Notes: generated by a model from the letters alone, not told the origin. Positions 1-9,738 are shown, counted from the first letter of the stretch. The stretch: DNA of 64,000 nucleotides from Sulfoacidibacillus thermotolerans (GCF_003144315.1 NZ_MPDK01000005.1:79811-143810), one strand, 5' to 3'. Made by a program: numbers and translations.

Positions 1-672
1 TACCGTGGCTTGGATCCTTCGCGCGCATTTAAAATTATGGAATCCGTACGCAAGGGCAAAGGGTTAACAGAAGAAGATGCAGAATACATGAGATCATTTG
101 AAGTACCAGACTGGTATATGGATTCATGCCGTAAAATTAAATACATGTTTCCTAAAGCACATGCGGCAGCCTATGTACTTAATGCAGTGCGCATTGCGTA
201 TTTTAAAGTGTATGAGCCACTTAGTTTTTATGCGGCCTATTTTACGGTGCGGGCTGAAGACTTTGAACTCGAAATTATGGCGCGGGGGGCAGATGCCATC
301 TGGCAGAGGCTTGAAGAAGTTGAGGAAAAAGGGGTACATGCGACGCCTAAGGAAAAATCCTTACAGACTGTACTTGAAGTGGCTTTAGAGATGACGAGGC
401 GCGGGTTTAAATTTCATCCTATAGATTTATATCAATCGGATGCGACGCGCTTTTTGGTGCGAGACAATGGGCTTTTGCCTCCATTTACAGCTGCTTCAGG
501 AATTGGCGAAGCTGCAGCAAGAAACATTGTCGCCGCGCGTGAAATGGGTCCTTTTTTATCGGTTGAAGACTTGATTGACCGCGCGCGTATATCAAAGAAT
601 GTCATCGAGTTGCTCCAGCACTTTGGCTGTTTAGAGGGACTCCCTGAATCAAACCAACTGACACTTTTTTAA
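1..672 (+). CDS. polC: DNA polymerase III alpha subunit PolC, C-terminal fragment
   Basis: The frame is open from the first base, so the gene begins outside the window and only the last 223 residues are present. The sequence matches the end of the Gram-positive replicative polymerase PolC: the KIKYMFPKAHAAAYV stretch of the fingers region, a helix-hairpin-helix-like segment (GIGEAAARNIVAAR), and the short acidic/hydrophobic tail ending LTLF. PolC synthesises DNA at the replication fork. Its position directly upstream of rimP-nusA is the conserved Bacillus order. No frameshift is seen in the visible part. Identification rests on the motif match and synteny. Confidence 0.93.
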   Translation, partial: YRGLDPSRAFKIMESVRKGKGLTEEDAEYMRSFEVPDWYMDSCRKIKYMFPKAHAAAYVLNAVRIAYFKVYEPLSFYAAYFTVRAEDFELEIMARGADAIWQRLEEVEEKGVHATPKEKSLQTVLEVALEMTRRGFKFHPIDLYQSDATRFLVRDNGLLPPFTAASGIGEAAARNIVAAREMGPFLSVEDLIDRARISKNVIELLQHFGCLEGLPESNQLTLF

Positions 673-697
673 CGAAGAGAGCAAAAGGCAAGAGGGG

Positions 698-726
698 TTG
701 AACCGTCTGGCTGCTCATGGTATAAT
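698..726 (+). promoter_or_regulatory. Sigma-A promoter of the rimP-nusA-infB operon
   Basis: TTGAAC (698-703), a 17-base spacer and a perfect TATAAT (721-726). It lies between the polC stop and rimP, so the rimP-nusA-infB operon has its own start and a leader of about 105 bases. Confidence 0.75.
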
Positions 727-763
727 CGGGATGACAGAAAGTGTTATACTTTCCTGCGGAGCA

Positions 764-791
764 AGAGTGGGGGTTCCCCACTCTTTCGTTT
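764..791 (+). terminator. Leader hairpin with T-rich tail (possible attenuator)
   Basis: AAGAGTGGGG pairs with CCCCACTCTT (764-785), followed by TTCGTTT. It lies downstream of the promoter at 698-726, so it would terminate or attenuate the leader transcript of rimP rather than polC alone. The U-tract is interrupted, so it may be weak. Confidence 0.5.
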
Positions 792-804
792 GTATGATTT
801 GTGC

Positions 805-827
805 GACCCCTTAAGAGTAAGGGGGTC
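805..827 (+). promoter_or_regulatory. Hairpin abutting the rimP ribosome binding site
   Basis: GACCCCTTA pairs with TAAGGGGGTC and the stem ends one base before AGGAGG (828-833). A stem this close to the Shine-Dalgarno site could affect ribosome access to rimP. Regulation is an inference. Confidence 0.4.
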
Positions 828-839
828 AGGAGGGTGTTT

Positions 840-1307
840 ATGGCAGCCAAGCAAAAGGTGACAGATCTCGTCGCTGAGATGGTCGCGCCGGTTTTGCGGG
901 AAGCTGGACTTGAACTTGTTGAAGTGGAGTATAAAAAGGAAGGCGCTAACTGGATTTTGCGAGTGTTTCTCGATCGCCCAGGTGGGGCGGTTGATTTAGA
1001 CGATTGTGCGCACGTCAGTGAAACACTGTCAACTGCCTTGGATGAAGTCGATCCAATCCCGAATGCGTATTTTCTTGAAGTTTCTTCTGCTGGTGCGGAG
1101 CGACCACTTAAAACAGAGCGTGATTTTGAACGAGCTGTAGGGAAACGCGTATTTCTCTCTTTTTATGAACCGCTTGACGGAAAGAAGAATATCGAAGGGA
1201 CACTTCTGTCTTTTTCTGATGAAGTTCTGCGCGTCGAGGAAGATGGCGCAGTGTTTGCGGTGCCAAAAGAGAAAATAGCGGCAGCTCGGCTAGCTCTTGT
1301 CTGGTAA
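840..1307 (+). CDS. rimP: Ribosome maturation factor RimP
   Basis: A 155-residue protein needed for late assembly of the 30S subunit. The N-terminal alpha/beta domain (ELVEVEYKKEGANWILRVFLD) and the conserved LEVSSAGAERPLK segment are typical of the RimP/YlxS family, and the length is normal. The ATG at 840 is chosen because AGGAGG lies seven bases upstream; an in-frame GTG at 801 lies inside the leader structure and lacks a site. It is the first gene of the rimP-nusA-rnpM-infB operon, the standard order in Bacilli. Confidence 0.93.
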   Translation: MAAKQKVTDLVAEMVAPVLREAGLELVEVEYKKEGANWILRVFLDRPGGAVDLDDCAHVSETLSTALDEVDPIPNAYFLEVSSAGAERPLKTERDFERAVGKRVFLSFYEPLDGKKNIEGTLLSFSDEVLRVEEDGAVFAVPKEKIAAARLALVW

Positions 1308-1345
1308 GTAGAGTTTTTGATGGGTGTTAAGGGGGTTAGCCTAAC

Positions 1346-2431
1346 GTGAACGCAGATTTTATTGAGGCGCTCGACGAATTAGAGAAAGAGCGTGGAATCA
1401 GCAGCGGGATCTTGATCGAAGCGATTGAGGCCGCGCTGATTTCTGCTTATAAGCGCAATTTTAATTCTGCGCAAAATGTGCGTGTAGAGATCGATCGATT
1501 GTCTGGAAGCATCCATGTCTACGCTCGTAAAACAGTGGTTGAGACGCCGCGCGATCCGCGTCTTGAAATGTCGCTTGACGCGGCAATGGACATTAGTGCT
1601 TCATACCGTTTGGGGGATATTGTCGAGGTTGAAGTGACGCCGCGCGAGTTTGGCCGAATCGCGGCGCAAACTGCAAAGCAGGTGGTCACTCAGCGCATTC
1701 GCGAAGCGGAACGCGGCATTATTTACAACGCATATGCAGACATGGAAGAAGATATCGTGTCTGGCGTGATTACGCGGCAAGATGGCCGCTATTCTTATGT
1801 CGATTTAGAACGTACGGAAGCTTTACTTGCTGTTTCGGAACAAATTCCAAGTGAAAAGTTAGAGCTTGGCGATCGCGTGCGCGCGTATATCTTGCGTGTG
1901 GAAAAGACGACAAAAGGTCCGCAAATTTTACTTTCGCGCATTCATCCGGGACTTTTGCGCAGGTTGCTTGAACTCGAAGTGCCGGAAATTTACGAGGGAG
2001 TTGTCGAAGTAAAGTCGGTGGCTCGAGAAGCTGGATCGCGCTCAAAAGTTGCTGTGTACTCGCATAATGCAGATGTCGATCCGATCGGAGCGTGTGTTGG
2101 CCCGAAAGGGATGCGCATTCAGTCGATTGTTACAGAATTGCGCGGAGAGAAAATTGATGTGATCGAGTGGAGTAATGACCCCGCTATTTATGTTGCAAGT
2201 GCTCTTTCTCCAGCCAAAGTTGTCGATGTAGAGGTTCATGAGAGTGAAAAAGTGGCACGAGTCATCGTTCCTGACCATCAATTGTCACTCGCTATTGGAA
2301 AAGAAGGGCAAAATGCGCGTTTGGCAGCTAAACTGACGGGATGGAAAATTGATATTAAGAGCGAAAGTCAAGTTGGACGCTCTTCATCTGTGTTCTCCGA
2401 TCTTGAACGGGATGCATTTTTGCGCGAGTAG
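1346..2431 (+). CDS. nusA: Transcription termination/antitermination factor NusA
   Basis: A 361-residue RNA polymerase-associated factor that modulates pausing, termination and antitermination. The order of domains is an N-terminal polymerase-binding region (about 1-125), an S1 RNA-binding domain (about 130-200, around GVITRQDGRYSYVDL) and two KH domains (GACVGPKGMRIQSI and LAIGKEGQNARLAAKLTGW). It has no C-terminal acidic repeats, as expected for Firmicutes rather than E. coli NusA. It starts at GTG with GGGGG upstream and follows rimP by 38 bases. Confidence 0.95.
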   Translation: MNADFIEALDELEKERGISSGILIEAIEAALISAYKRNFNSAQNVRVEIDRLSGSIHVYARKTVVETPRDPRLEMSLDAAMDISASYRLGDIVEVEVTPREFGRIAAQTAKQVVTQRIREAERGIIYNAYADMEEDIVSGVITRQDGRYSYVDLERTEALLAVSEQIPSEKLELGDRVRAYILRVEKTTKGPQILLSRIHPGLLRRLLELEVPEIYEGVVEVKSVAREAGSRSKVAVYSHNADVDPIGACVGPKGMRIQSIVTELRGEKIDVIEWSNDPAIYVASALSPAKVVDVEVHESEKVARVIVPDHQLSLAIGKEGQNARLAAKLTGWKIDIKSESQVGRSSSVFSDLERDAFLRE

Positions 2432-2445
2432 GAGGGTGCATCGCG

Positions 2446-2718
2446 GTGCGAAAAGTTCCACTTCGGCAGTGTGTGGGATGTCAAGAACAGAAGCCTAAGC
2501 GTAGTATGGTACGAATCGTTTTAACACCTGAGGGGATGGTTCAGGTGGATCTCACTGGAAAATTGGCGGGCCGCGGCGCTTATATCTGTCCTTCGCGCGC
2601 ATGTTTTGACATTGCGCGCAAGCGAAAAGCTTTAGAACGAGCATTAAAGGCACAGTTGAATGATGAAGTATATGAACATCTGTTCGGTGTGGTGGAAACG
2701 CGTGAGCAAGACAACTGA
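2446..2718 (+). CDS. rnpM: RNase P modulator RnpM (YlxR family)
   Basis: A 90-residue basic protein of the YlxR family (DUF448), characterised in B. subtilis as an RNA-binding modulator of RNase P. The diagnostic RQCVGCQEQKPK motif and the GRGAYICPSRACFDIARKR segment are both present. It starts at GTG 14 bases after nusA and its end overlaps the next gene, so the two are probably translated together. The nusA-ylxR-ylxQ-infB order supports the call. Confidence 0.9.
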   Translation: MRKVPLRQCVGCQEQKPKRSMVRIVLTPEGMVQVDLTGKLAGRGAYICPSRACFDIARKRKALERALKAQLNDEVYEHLFGVVETREQDN

Positions 2719-3031
2719 TCTGCTTGGGTTACTTGGTCTCGCAGCGCGGGCGCGGGCACTTGTCTCAGGAGACGATGTTTGCCTTTCACATATTCGAGCT
2801 GCCACTGCGCGATATGTTCTGATTGCGCAAGATGCCGGAGCAAATGGCGCAAAGAAAATCAGAGATAAGTGCACGTTTTATGGAATCCCTTTTGCCACAG
2901 TTCTCACGCGAGATGTATTGGGGCGAGCGATTGGCAAAGAGGAGAGAACGGTGGTGGCGATCACGGATGAAAAATTCTCCAAACGAATTAAAGAAGTAGT
3001 AGAGCAGATTGTTGGAGGTGTAGATATTTGA
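2702..3031 (+). CDS. ylxQ: L7Ae-family ribosomal/kink-turn RNA-binding protein (YlxQ)
   Basis: A 109-residue protein of the L7Ae/L30e/S12e/Gadd45 fold that binds kink-turn [19 protein letters not shown] at the start and the [12 protein letters not shown] segment fit the family. The GTG at 2702 is preferred over an upstream ATG because the longer N-terminus (Met-Lys-Tyr...Trp-Trp) does not resemble the family and would lie deep inside rnpM. It overlaps rnpM by 17 bases and infB by four bases. Its cellular target is not shown by the sequence. Confidence 0.85.
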   Translation: MSKTTDLLGLLGLAARARALVSGDDVCLSHIRAATARYVLIAQDAGANGAKKIRDKCTFYGIPFATVLTRDVLGRAIGKEERTVVAITDEKFSKRIKEVVEQIVGGVDI

Positions 3032-5997
3032 CAAAATTGCGGGTGTATGAATATGCAAAGCAACTCAATATGTCGAGCAAAGAAATCATTACAATTTTAA
3101 GTCGGTTGAATATTCCGGTGAATAATCACATGAGTGTGATGGAGCCTGAGATGGTGGCCGCTGTAGAAGGCTTTTTTTCTGATGTGAAAGCGCGCGCGGC
3201 AGCTCGGACAATTGCGATGCAAGAGCGACGAGAAGCATCTCGTCCAGAGCGCATTGTGGGCTCTGTCAGCACGGCGGTTGCAAGTCCAAATGAAGAGTCT
3301 GTTGAAACGAAAGGCAGTTCGCGCCTGCAAACGGAGCGCGCGGCGACAGATGAACGAGGCGATGTGACAAATGGTCGCGCGAACGTAAAGGTGGAGAGTG
3401 GAGCGTTTAGCCAAGAAACGGCTCTTCCATCTTTCGACAGGCCTGATGGGCAACCTGTAGCGAGCGTGGAAGTCGAAGAAGAGGCAGGTTCGCAAATTAC
3501 TGGTGCGCGCATTGGTCAGGTTCAACCGCTTCGTTCTTCTGGAGATCGCAATCGACCGTATAATAATCAAGGAAATTACCGTAGTGACCGGGATCGGGCG
3601 CGTTCGCAAGGAACAGGTGAGCGATCGGGCAGTAATACTTCGAACTATCGCAATGGCGGTGGGACGCGTTCAAACACTCCAGATGCGCAGCGTGTAGATA
3701 GCGGCGAGCGTCGTTTGCGTGTTTCGAACGATGCTTCAAGTAGTACCGCAGATCGGCGTCAGCCGGGGTCAAGCAATCGACCGCCTCATCAAAATGGGAA
3801 TCGTCCGTCACAACAAGGTGCAGGTCGTTCACAAGGACAAACAGGTCAAAACGCGCGCAATCAACGCACACCGTATAGTGGATCGCAAGGCGATGCGCGC
3901 AATCAAGGAGCTTCTTCGCGGCCGGCATACGCTGGTGCGTCTGCGCGACCCAATGATCACAAGTCGGGATTTTCCGGTGGAGCGAGCTCTCGTCCTGATC
4001 ATCGGCGGCAAGGGGCATCTGGGTCGTTTGGTGGCACGCCAGCGTCTGGTACGTCGGCCCGATTTGAAAGCAGTCCGAACGATCTGAATCGCAGTAATCA
4101 AGCAGGTGGGCAGCGGCGTCGGGCGGGTGATCGCAATGGTGGGCGTCCAAGCATGGCTGAAAAGCGTGAGAATAACCACAAGATTCAACCGCCAAGGGGT
4201 CGTCGCGATACGCGAGCCAATCAAGCGGTAAAAGCTCCTGAAGTTCCGCGTCAAGTGACGGTAGATGCACCGATGACGGTGGCTGAATTTGCTCACTTGA
4301 TTCGACGCGAAGCTTCCGAAGTCATCAAAAAGCTGTTGTTCCTAGGGATGCCTGTGACGATTAATCAGGAGATTGATCCGGATACGATGGTTTTAGTGGG
4401 TGCCGAGTTAAATACAGAAGTCACTGTGCAAGCGCCGCGCGATTTGGAAGCAGAGGAAATGTTGGTTGAGGAAATGGACGAAGCTTCATTAGAACAGCGT
4501 CCGCCCGTTGTTACCATCATGGGGCATGTTGATCACGGGAAAACCACATTACTTGATGCGATTCGACAAACGAATGTCACGGCTTCTGAAGCCGGCGGGA
4601 TTACCCAGCATATAGGCGCATACCAGGTGGAAATCAATCAAAAGAAAATCACTTTTCTGGACACGCCAGGCCATGCAGCGTTTACGACGATGCGGGCTCG
4701 CGGCGCCCAAGTAACAGATATCACCGTTCTTGTCGTTGCGGCAGATGACGGAGTAATGCCCCAAACAATTGAGGCGATCAACCATGCAAAGGCGGCGAAC
4801 GTCCCCATCATCGTCGCGATTAATAAAATCGATAAACCTGATGCAAATCCGGATCGGATCAAGCAGGAATTGACAGAGTATGGACTTGTCGCAGAAGAAT
4901 GGGGCGGGGATACGATCTTTGTTCCTTTGTCAGCGCTAAAGAAGCAAGGAATTGAAGAATTACTGGAGATGATTCTGCTCGTAGCAGAAGTTGCAGATCT
5001 GAAGGCGAGTTTGACCATGCGTGCGCGAGGAACCGTTATTGAAGCGGAACTCGATCGCGGCAGAGGACCGGTCGCGACCGTCTTAGTTCAAAATGGTGTG
5101 TTGCGCGTAGGGGATGTCGTCGTTGCGGGCAATACCTATGGAAAAGTACGAGCGATGGTAAATGATCGCGGCCGCCGAGTAAAAGAGGCGCTTCCAGCCA
5201 CTCCAGTTGAGATCATCGGCCTTTCGGCTGTGCCAAGCGCTGGCGATCCGTTTGTCGTTTATGATGATGAGCGTCAAGGACGGCTTGTTGCAGAGCGGCG
5301 ATCAATGCGCCAACGCGCCGAAGAGCTTGGCGCTACGTCGCGGGTTACGCTGGATGATTTGTATAAGCAAATCCAAGAAGGCGAAGTAAAAGATCTAAAC
5401 GTCATTCTTAAGGCAGATGTTCATGGATCAGCAGAAGCTGTTCTCGGGGCTCTGCAAAAGATTGATGTGAGTGGAGTGCGGATCCGCGTGATTCATACGG
5501 GGGTTGGTGCCATTACTGAATCAGATATTCTCTTAGCCTCTGCTTCCAATGCCATTGTTATCGGATTTAACGTTCGCCCGGAGCCAAATGCTGCTAAAAT
5601 GGCAGAATCAGAGAAAGTTGATGTGCGTTTGCATCGCGTGATTTATCATCTGATCGAAGAAATTGAAGCAGCATCAAAAGGAATGTTAGATCCAGAGTAT
5701 AAAGAAGTCATACTCGGGCGCGCTGAAATTCGCCAGCTGTTTAAGATCTCCAAGGTTGGCACGATTGCTGGCGCATTTGTCCTAGATGGCAAACTTGTGC
5801 GCGATGCGGAAGTGCGCTTGATCCGCAGTGGAGTTGTCGTATTTGAAGGGAAGTTGGATTCGCTGAAGCGGTTTAAAGATGATGCCAAAGAAGTGGCCAG
5901 TGGTTATGAATGCGGTCTTACTCTTGAACACTTTAATGATCTAAAAGAGGGCGACATCGTTGAAGCGTACAAGATGGAAGCCATCAAAGCGGAGTAG
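3028..5997 (+). CDS. infB: Translation initiation factor IF-2
   Basis: A 989-residue GTPase that places initiator tRNA on the 30S subunit. An IF2_N subdomain (about 1-50) is followed by a very long Gln/Asn/Ser/Arg/Gly-rich linker (about 55-400), a second IF2_N domain (about 410-470), the G domain with GHVDHGKT (499-506), DTPGH (about 545) and NKID (about 599), then beta-barrel and C1/C2 domains. Start is TTG, preceded by GGAGGTG and overlapping ylxQ by four bases. The linker makes the protein much longer than B. subtilis IF-2 (716 residues). The C-terminal half is fully conserved in appearance. Confidence 0.96.
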   Translation: MTKLRVYEYAKQLNMSSKEIITILSRLNIPVNNHMSVMEPEMVAAVEGFFSDVKARAAARTIAMQERREASRPERIVGSVSTAVASPNEESVETKGSSRLQTERAATDERGDVTNGRANVKVESGAFSQETALPSFDRPDGQPVASVEVEEEAGSQITGARIGQVQPLRSSGDRNRPYNNQGNYRSDRDRARSQGTGERSGSNTSNYRNGGGTRSNTPDAQRVDSGERRLRVSNDASSSTADRRQPGSSNRPPHQNGNRPSQQGAGRSQGQTGQNARNQRTPYSGSQGDARNQGASSRPAYAGASARPNDHKSGFSGGASSRPDHRRQGASGSFGGTPASGTSARFESSPNDLNRSNQAGGQRRRAGDRNGGRPSMAEKRENNHKIQPPRGRRDTRANQAVKAPEVPRQVTVDAPMTVAEFAHLIRREASEVIKKLLFLGMPVTINQEIDPDTMVLVGAELNTEVTVQAPRDLEAEEMLVEEMDEASLEQRPPVVTIMGHVDHGKTTLLDAIRQTNVTASEAGGITQHIGAYQVEINQKKITFLDTPGHAAFTTMRARGAQVTDITVLVVAADDGVMPQTIEAINHAKAANVPIIVAINKIDKPDANPDRIKQELTEYGLVAEEWGGDTIFVPLSALKKQGIEELLEMILLVAEVADLKASLTMRARGTVIEAELDRGRGPVATVLVQNGVLRVGDVVVAGNTYGKVRAMVNDRGRRVKEALPATPVEIIGLSAVPSAGDPFVVYDDERQGRLVAERRSMRQRAEELGATSRVTLDDLYKQIQEGEVKDLNVILKADVHGSAEAVLGALQKIDVSGVRIRVIHTGVGAITESDILLASASNAIVIGFNVRPEPNAAKMAESEKVDVRLHRVIYHLIEEIEAASKGMLDPEYKEVILGRAEIRQLFKISKVGTIAGAFVLDGKLVRDAEVRLIRSGVVVFEGKLDSLKRFKDDAKEVASGYECGLTLEHFNDLKEGDIVEAYKMEAIKAE

Positions 5998-6004
5998 GTG
6001 ACTT

Positions 6005-6391
6005 ATGAAACTTCGCGTACAGCGAATTGCTCTGCAGTTGCAAAGAGAAATGAGTGATATTCTCCAGCATCACCTAAAAGATCCGCGCATCGGCTTTGTC
6101 ACAGTTACCGATGTGGATGTAACAAACGATCTTGCGTATGCCAAAATTTACGTTTCGGTCATGGGAACGGAGGAGCAAAAACAAGAGTCGATGCGCGGAT
6201 TGGAACGAGCCAAGGGCTTTATTCGCTCAGAGCTTGGTGCACGCATGCGGTTGCGCGTGGTCCCGGAATTACAGTTTCGATTAGATCAATCGATTGACTA
6301 CAGTGCTAGGATTGAACATGTCCTGCATGAGATCCTCCCTCCAGACGACACGTTAAAAGTGGAACGGAAAGGGGACGATGAGGATCAATAA
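6005..6391 (+). CDS. rbfA: Ribosome-binding factor A
   Basis: A 128-residue KH-like protein that helps mature the 16S rRNA 5' end during 30S assembly. The start (RVQRIALQLQREMSDILQ), DPRIGFVTVTDVDVTNDLAYAKIYVSV and the ARMRLRVVPELQFRLDQSID segment are the family's hallmarks. It begins seven bases after infB with GTAGGTG as its site. B. subtilis has ylxP between infB and rbfA; that gene is absent here. Confidence 0.94.
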   Translation: MKLRVQRIALQLQREMSDILQHHLKDPRIGFVTVTDVDVTNDLAYAKIYVSVMGTEEQKQESMRGLERAKGFIRSELGARMRLRVVPELQFRLDQSIDYSARIEHVLHEILPPDDTLKVERKGDDEDQ

Positions 6392-7388
6392 CGTGAGCTT
6401 TCAAGCGATATATGAAGCTTTGCGAGTTCCTAGTGATCCTTTGTTGATCATTTGCCATGTCAGTCCAGATGGTGATGCGATCGGTGCGGCCTTGGCTGTT
6501 GCTCACCTGTGTGACACTTTTGGCAGGCCCTGCGTTCTTGTGAATGATGATGAGATCCCTGAGCGGTATCAGTTTTTGCCAGGTGTTGAACGATTTTTGC
6601 GTACGAGTGCAGTGACAGAATTCTTTCAGTATGCAGTTGCGGTCGATTGTGCTGATTTGCGGCGGCTTGGTGAAGCAGTACGTTTAATTGCGCCAAATGG
6701 ACAGTTGATCAATATCGATCATCATGGGACGAATAATCATTTTGGTACATTAAATCTGGTGCAAGCTGAAGCATCAGCTACATGTCTTGTGCTTTACCGT
6801 TTTATTCGAGCGAATCAACTGCCGATGAATCGCTCGCTCGCGCTTGTTCTTTATACGGGTATTGTATTTGATACAGGAGGGTTCCACTATAACAACACTA
6901 CTCCTGAAATTCATCTCGCAGCTGCAGATTTGCTGTCGTACGATATCGAACCGTTTTTAGTTGCTGACCGCGTGCTTGAAGCAATGACTCGCGAGCAGAT
7001 TGAGCTGGTACGCCTTGGTTTATCGACATTGACTGTTCATGAGAGCGGCCTAATTGCCTATGTGGCAGTGGATCAGTCTATGCTAAAGGCTTCTGGAGCG
7101 CGCGATGGGGATGTCGAAGTACTTTTGCCATATCCACGTACACTCGTTGGTGTAGAAGTTGGATTGCTCTTTCGTGAGCGCCCAGACGGTATGGTGAAGG
7201 TCAGTTTGCGATCGCGGGAGTTTGTTGATGTAGCCCAGATTGCTCTGGTATTTGGTGGGGGTGGACATGTGCGCGCAGCAGGATGTGAAGTTCCTGGCCC
7301 TCTACAATCTGCCGTGCAAATCGTGATGAAAGAAGTGGAAGCGGCGGTACACGAAACCTTGCACAAGGTGCGCGAAGCCAATGCATAG
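6378..7388 (+). CDS. nrnA: DHH-family phosphoesterase, NrnA-like nanoRNase/pAp phosphatase
   Basis: A 336-residue DHH/DHHA1 phosphoesterase. NrnA-type enzymes degrade very short RNAs and dephosphorylate 3'-phosphoadenosine 5'-phosphate. Metal-binding motifs are visible: SPDGDAIGAAL, VAVDCAD and the DHHGT motif in the first domain, and FGGGGHVRAAG of the DHHA1 domain near the C-terminus. The gene overlaps the end of rbfA by 14 bases and overlaps truB, so it belongs to the same operon. In many Firmicutes a DHH gene sits between rbfA and truB. Exact substrate preference is inferred from the family. Confidence 0.88.
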   Translation: MRINNVSFQAIYEALRVPSDPLLIICHVSPDGDAIGAALAVAHLCDTFGRPCVLVNDDEIPERYQFLPGVERFLRTSAVTEFFQYAVAVDCADLRRLGEAVRLIAPNGQLINIDHHGTNNHFGTLNLVQAEASATCLVLYRFIRANQLPMNRSLALVLYTGIVFDTGGFHYNNTTPEIHLAAADLLSYDIEPFLVADRVLEAMTREQIELVRLGLSTLTVHESGLIAYVAVDQSMLKASGARDGDVEVLLPYPRTLVGVEVGLLFRERPDGMVKVSLRSREFVDVAQIALVFGGGGHVRAAGCEVPGPLQSAVQIVMKEVEAAVHETLHKVREANA

Positions 7389-8319
7389 TGGCATTGTGGT
7401 AGTAAATAAACCCCCACAAATGACTTCGCAGCAAACAGTTACTCAAGTCAAACGCGCGCTAGGTGTTAAAAAGGCAGGACATGCTGGCACACTCGATCCA
7501 GATGCTGTGGGAGTTTTGCCGATTTTTCTAGGCCGGGCGACGCGTTTGACGGAGTATGTGTTGGCGGATGAAAAAAGTTATCAAGCTGTTTTGGTGCTTG
7601 GTATTAGTACAGACACGCAAGATGCGAGTGGAAAGATAGTGGCTGCAGTTGACGCAACAGCAGTAACAAGGCAACAAATCGATACTGTATTCCAACAGTT
7701 TATTGGAATGCAGTGGCAAACTCCACCTGCATATTCCGCTTTGAAGATTAGTGGAAAGCGGGCGTATGAGCTTGCCCGTAAAGGGCTTGAAGTAAAATTG
7801 GCACCTAGGCCAATCACAATTTATGAGTTAGTCGTAGAACACGTCACACAAGTTGCGCAGACGGTACAGGTTACTTTTACTGTGCGTTGCAGTAAAGGGA
7901 CTTATATTCGCACGCTATGTCAGGATCTTGGCGCCGCGCTTGATTTGCCAGCTCACATGGGGCATTTAATGCGCACGCAAACGGGTCCTTTTCATATAGG
8001 ACAAGCGCAAACCTTGGAGGCGATTCGCGAGCGCATGTGGGAACTCGTTTTGCCTCCTGAGCAAGCGATTTTGCACATGCCAGTCATCTCCCTGTCATCA
8101 GATGCACTGCATGTTGTTGTAAACGGTCAAAGTTTCGTTTCTTCTGTTTCGAAAATCACCCAAAGTGCTTTTCGCAAACTTGATCTTTCACCTGCGACTT
8201 TGGTGCGTGTACATCTTGAAACGGGAGAGCTTGTTGCGGTGTATGAGATTGCGACTATACAGGCCGATGTGTGCACGTTAATTCCGAAAAAAGTTCTTTG
8301 GCAGGCGGTGAATGAATGA
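7381..8319 (+). CDS. truB: tRNA pseudouridine(55) synthase TruB
   Basis: A 312-residue enzyme that makes pseudouridine 55 in the T-loop of tRNAs. The catalytic region HAGTLDPDAVGVLPI with its aspartate, the KSYQAVLVLG strand, and RCSKGTYIRTLCQDLG are all present, followed by a C-terminal RNA-binding segment. It starts with ATG overlapping the nrnA-like stop and ends overlapping ribF by four bases. The truB-ribF pairing is conserved in Firmicutes. Confidence 0.95.
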   Translation: MHSGIVVVNKPPQMTSQQTVTQVKRALGVKKAGHAGTLDPDAVGVLPIFLGRATRLTEYVLADEKSYQAVLVLGISTDTQDASGKIVAAVDATAVTRQQIDTVFQQFIGMQWQTPPAYSALKISGKRAYELARKGLEVKLAPRPITIYELVVEHVTQVAQTVQVTFTVRCSKGTYIRTLCQDLGAALDLPAHMGHLMRTQTGPFHIGQAQTLEAIRERMWELVLPPEQAILHMPVISLSSDALHVVVNGQSFVSSVSKITQSAFRKLDLSPATLVRVHLETGELVAVYEIATIQADVCTLIPKKVLWQAVNE

Positions 8320-9263
8320 CTAAGCCAACTCTCATTCAACTCGATGGCTCACCGATCCCGGAGAAAGCGACGCAACGAACTTTTGCCATTGGCAAATTCG
8401 ATGGGATCCACATCGCTCATCAGGCGGTCATTTCGCGCGCAGTCGAAGTGGCGAAGAAACTGCATGCAACGGCATCACTTTTTACGTTTGATCCTCATCC
8501 GCGCTTTGCGCTTACGGGGGATACTGCTTATGAGCGACTGCTTACTCCCCTTAAAGAACGGGCGCGCATTGCTGCGACGCTTGGAATAGCGACTACGTTT
8601 GTCGCACAGTTTGACACGCGTTTTCAGCAACAGAGCGCTAAAGAATTTATGGAGCACTACTTATTGCCACTTGGTGCTTGTCATCTTGTGGTCGGTTATG
8701 ATTTTCGTTTTGGCAAAAATGGGCGTTATACACCGGAGGACTTGATAGAAATCGGTAGAACATACAATATATTGGTAGATGTTGTTCAACCGATTGATTG
8801 TGACGGGATTCCTGTGAGCAGTTCTGTAATTCGCAAAAAATTGGAAGAAGGGGACATTGCGCGCGCTACGCGTTTGTTGGGTCGCCCGTACCGTGTGCGC
8901 GGACAAGTGAGTAAAGGGGATCAGCGTGGACGTGAGATCGGGTTTCCAACAGCGAATTTATCGTTAAGCGAAAACTATGTTCTTCCAAAATCAGGAGTAT
9001 ATATTGTGGATGTCTGGATTTTAGGGGAAAAAAGGCGTGCAGTTATGAATATTGGTACTCGGCCTACTATTTATGAAGACGGAGTGTTGAGTGTCGAGGT
9101 ACACATTCCTGATTTTGCAGGAGACCTTTATGGGATTCAGTTAGATGTGGACTTTTTGCATTACGTGCGAGAGGAACGCCGCTTTTCGAGTCTTATGGAG
9201 TTGCAAGAGCAACTGGCACGCGATGTACACACGGCGATCGTGTGGGTAACTCCCATACAATAA
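8316..9263 (+). CDS. ribF: Bifunctional riboflavin kinase/FAD synthetase RibF
   Basis: A 315-residue enzyme that converts riboflavin to FMN and then FAD. The N-terminal nucleotidyltransferase domain (about 1-180) shows GKFDGIHIAHQ, FDPHP and the SSSVIRK motif; the C-terminal kinase domain (about 185-310) shows GREIGFPTANL and MNIGTRPT. Its ATG overlaps the truB stop (ATGA). It is the last gene before a new promoter, so it probably ends the rimP-ribF transcript, although no clear terminator is seen. Confidence 0.95.
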   Translation: MTKPTLIQLDGSPIPEKATQRTFAIGKFDGIHIAHQAVISRAVEVAKKLHATASLFTFDPHPRFALTGDTAYERLLTPLKERARIAATLGIATTFVAQFDTRFQQQSAKEFMEHYLLPLGACHLVVGYDFRFGKNGRYTPEDLIEIGRTYNILVDVVQPIDCDGIPVSSSVIRKKLEEGDIARATRLLGRPYRVRGQVSKGDQRGREIGFPTANLSLSENYVLPKSGVYIVDVWILGEKRRAVMNIGTRPTIYEDGVLSVEVHIPDFAGDLYGIQLDVDFLHYVREERRFSSLMELQEQLARDVHTAIVWVTPIQ

Positions 9264-9278
9264 TGCATCAGTTAATTC

Positions 9279-9307
9279 TTTACTCTTCATCTTACGCTGT
9301 GTATACT
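9279..9307 (+). promoter_or_regulatory. Promoter of rpsO
   Basis: TTTACT (9279-9284), a 17-base spacer and TATACT (9302-9307), just after the ribF stop. It would give rpsO a leader of about 155 bases. Confidence 0.6.
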
Positions 9308-9313
9308 TATAAC

Positions 9314-9468
9314 GATTGTGCCATACTGATCGTAGGATCTTTAGGTACGAAATCCAAAAAGTGCGGGTTAGCGTGCTCTTTGCGCTATTAACTGCAGCTC
9401 GGTATCGCGGTGCTCCGTCGCATACTGTGCTGCGAGTGATCGCATGGACAAATTGTGGAGGGAAATCG
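9314..9468 (+). promoter_or_regulatory. rpsO leader, possible S15 autoregulatory RNA
   Basis: A non-coding stretch of about 155 bases between the promoter and the rpsO start, rich in short complementary segments. Leaders of rpsO commonly bind S15 and repress its translation, with unrelated structures in different phyla. The same is inferred here from position and length only; I did not resolve the fold. An open frame runs through it but its product has no family resemblance. Confidence 0.35.
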
Positions 9469-9738
9469 ATGGCTTTAACGCAAGAACGCAAAACAGAAAT
9501 TATTCAAGCTTTTGCAGTTCACGAGGGGGATACTGGGTCTCCAGAAGTGCAAGTAGCACTTCTCACTGAGCGCATCAATTACTTGAATGAACACTTCCGT
9601 ACGCACAAGAAAGATCATCATTCTCGTCGCGGACTCTTTAAGATGGTTTACAAGCGTGCTCATTTGTTGAGATATTTGCGTGAAAACGACATTAATCGTT
9701 ATCGCGCGCTCATTACGCGGCTTGGACTTCGTCACTAG
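9469..9738 (+). CDS. rpsO: 30S ribosomal protein S15
   Basis: An 89-residue primary 16S rRNA-binding protein. [22 protein letters not shown] and the [21 protein letters not shown] segment are near-invariant S15 sequence, and the length is exact for the family. The ATG at 9469 is chosen because the family starts MALT..., with GGAGG upstream; longer in-frame sequence reaches into the leader. It is followed by a strong terminator and then pnp, the usual order. Confidence 0.97.
   Translation: MALTQERKTEIIQAFAVHEGDTGSPEVQVALLTERINYLNEHFRTHKKDHHSRRGLFKMVYKRAHLLRYLRENDINRYRALITRLGLRH

Noticed and set aside
3497..4270. 257-residue open frame antisense to infB
   Set aside because: It mirrors the low-complexity linker of IF-2; composition is biased and no ribosome site or family is seen.
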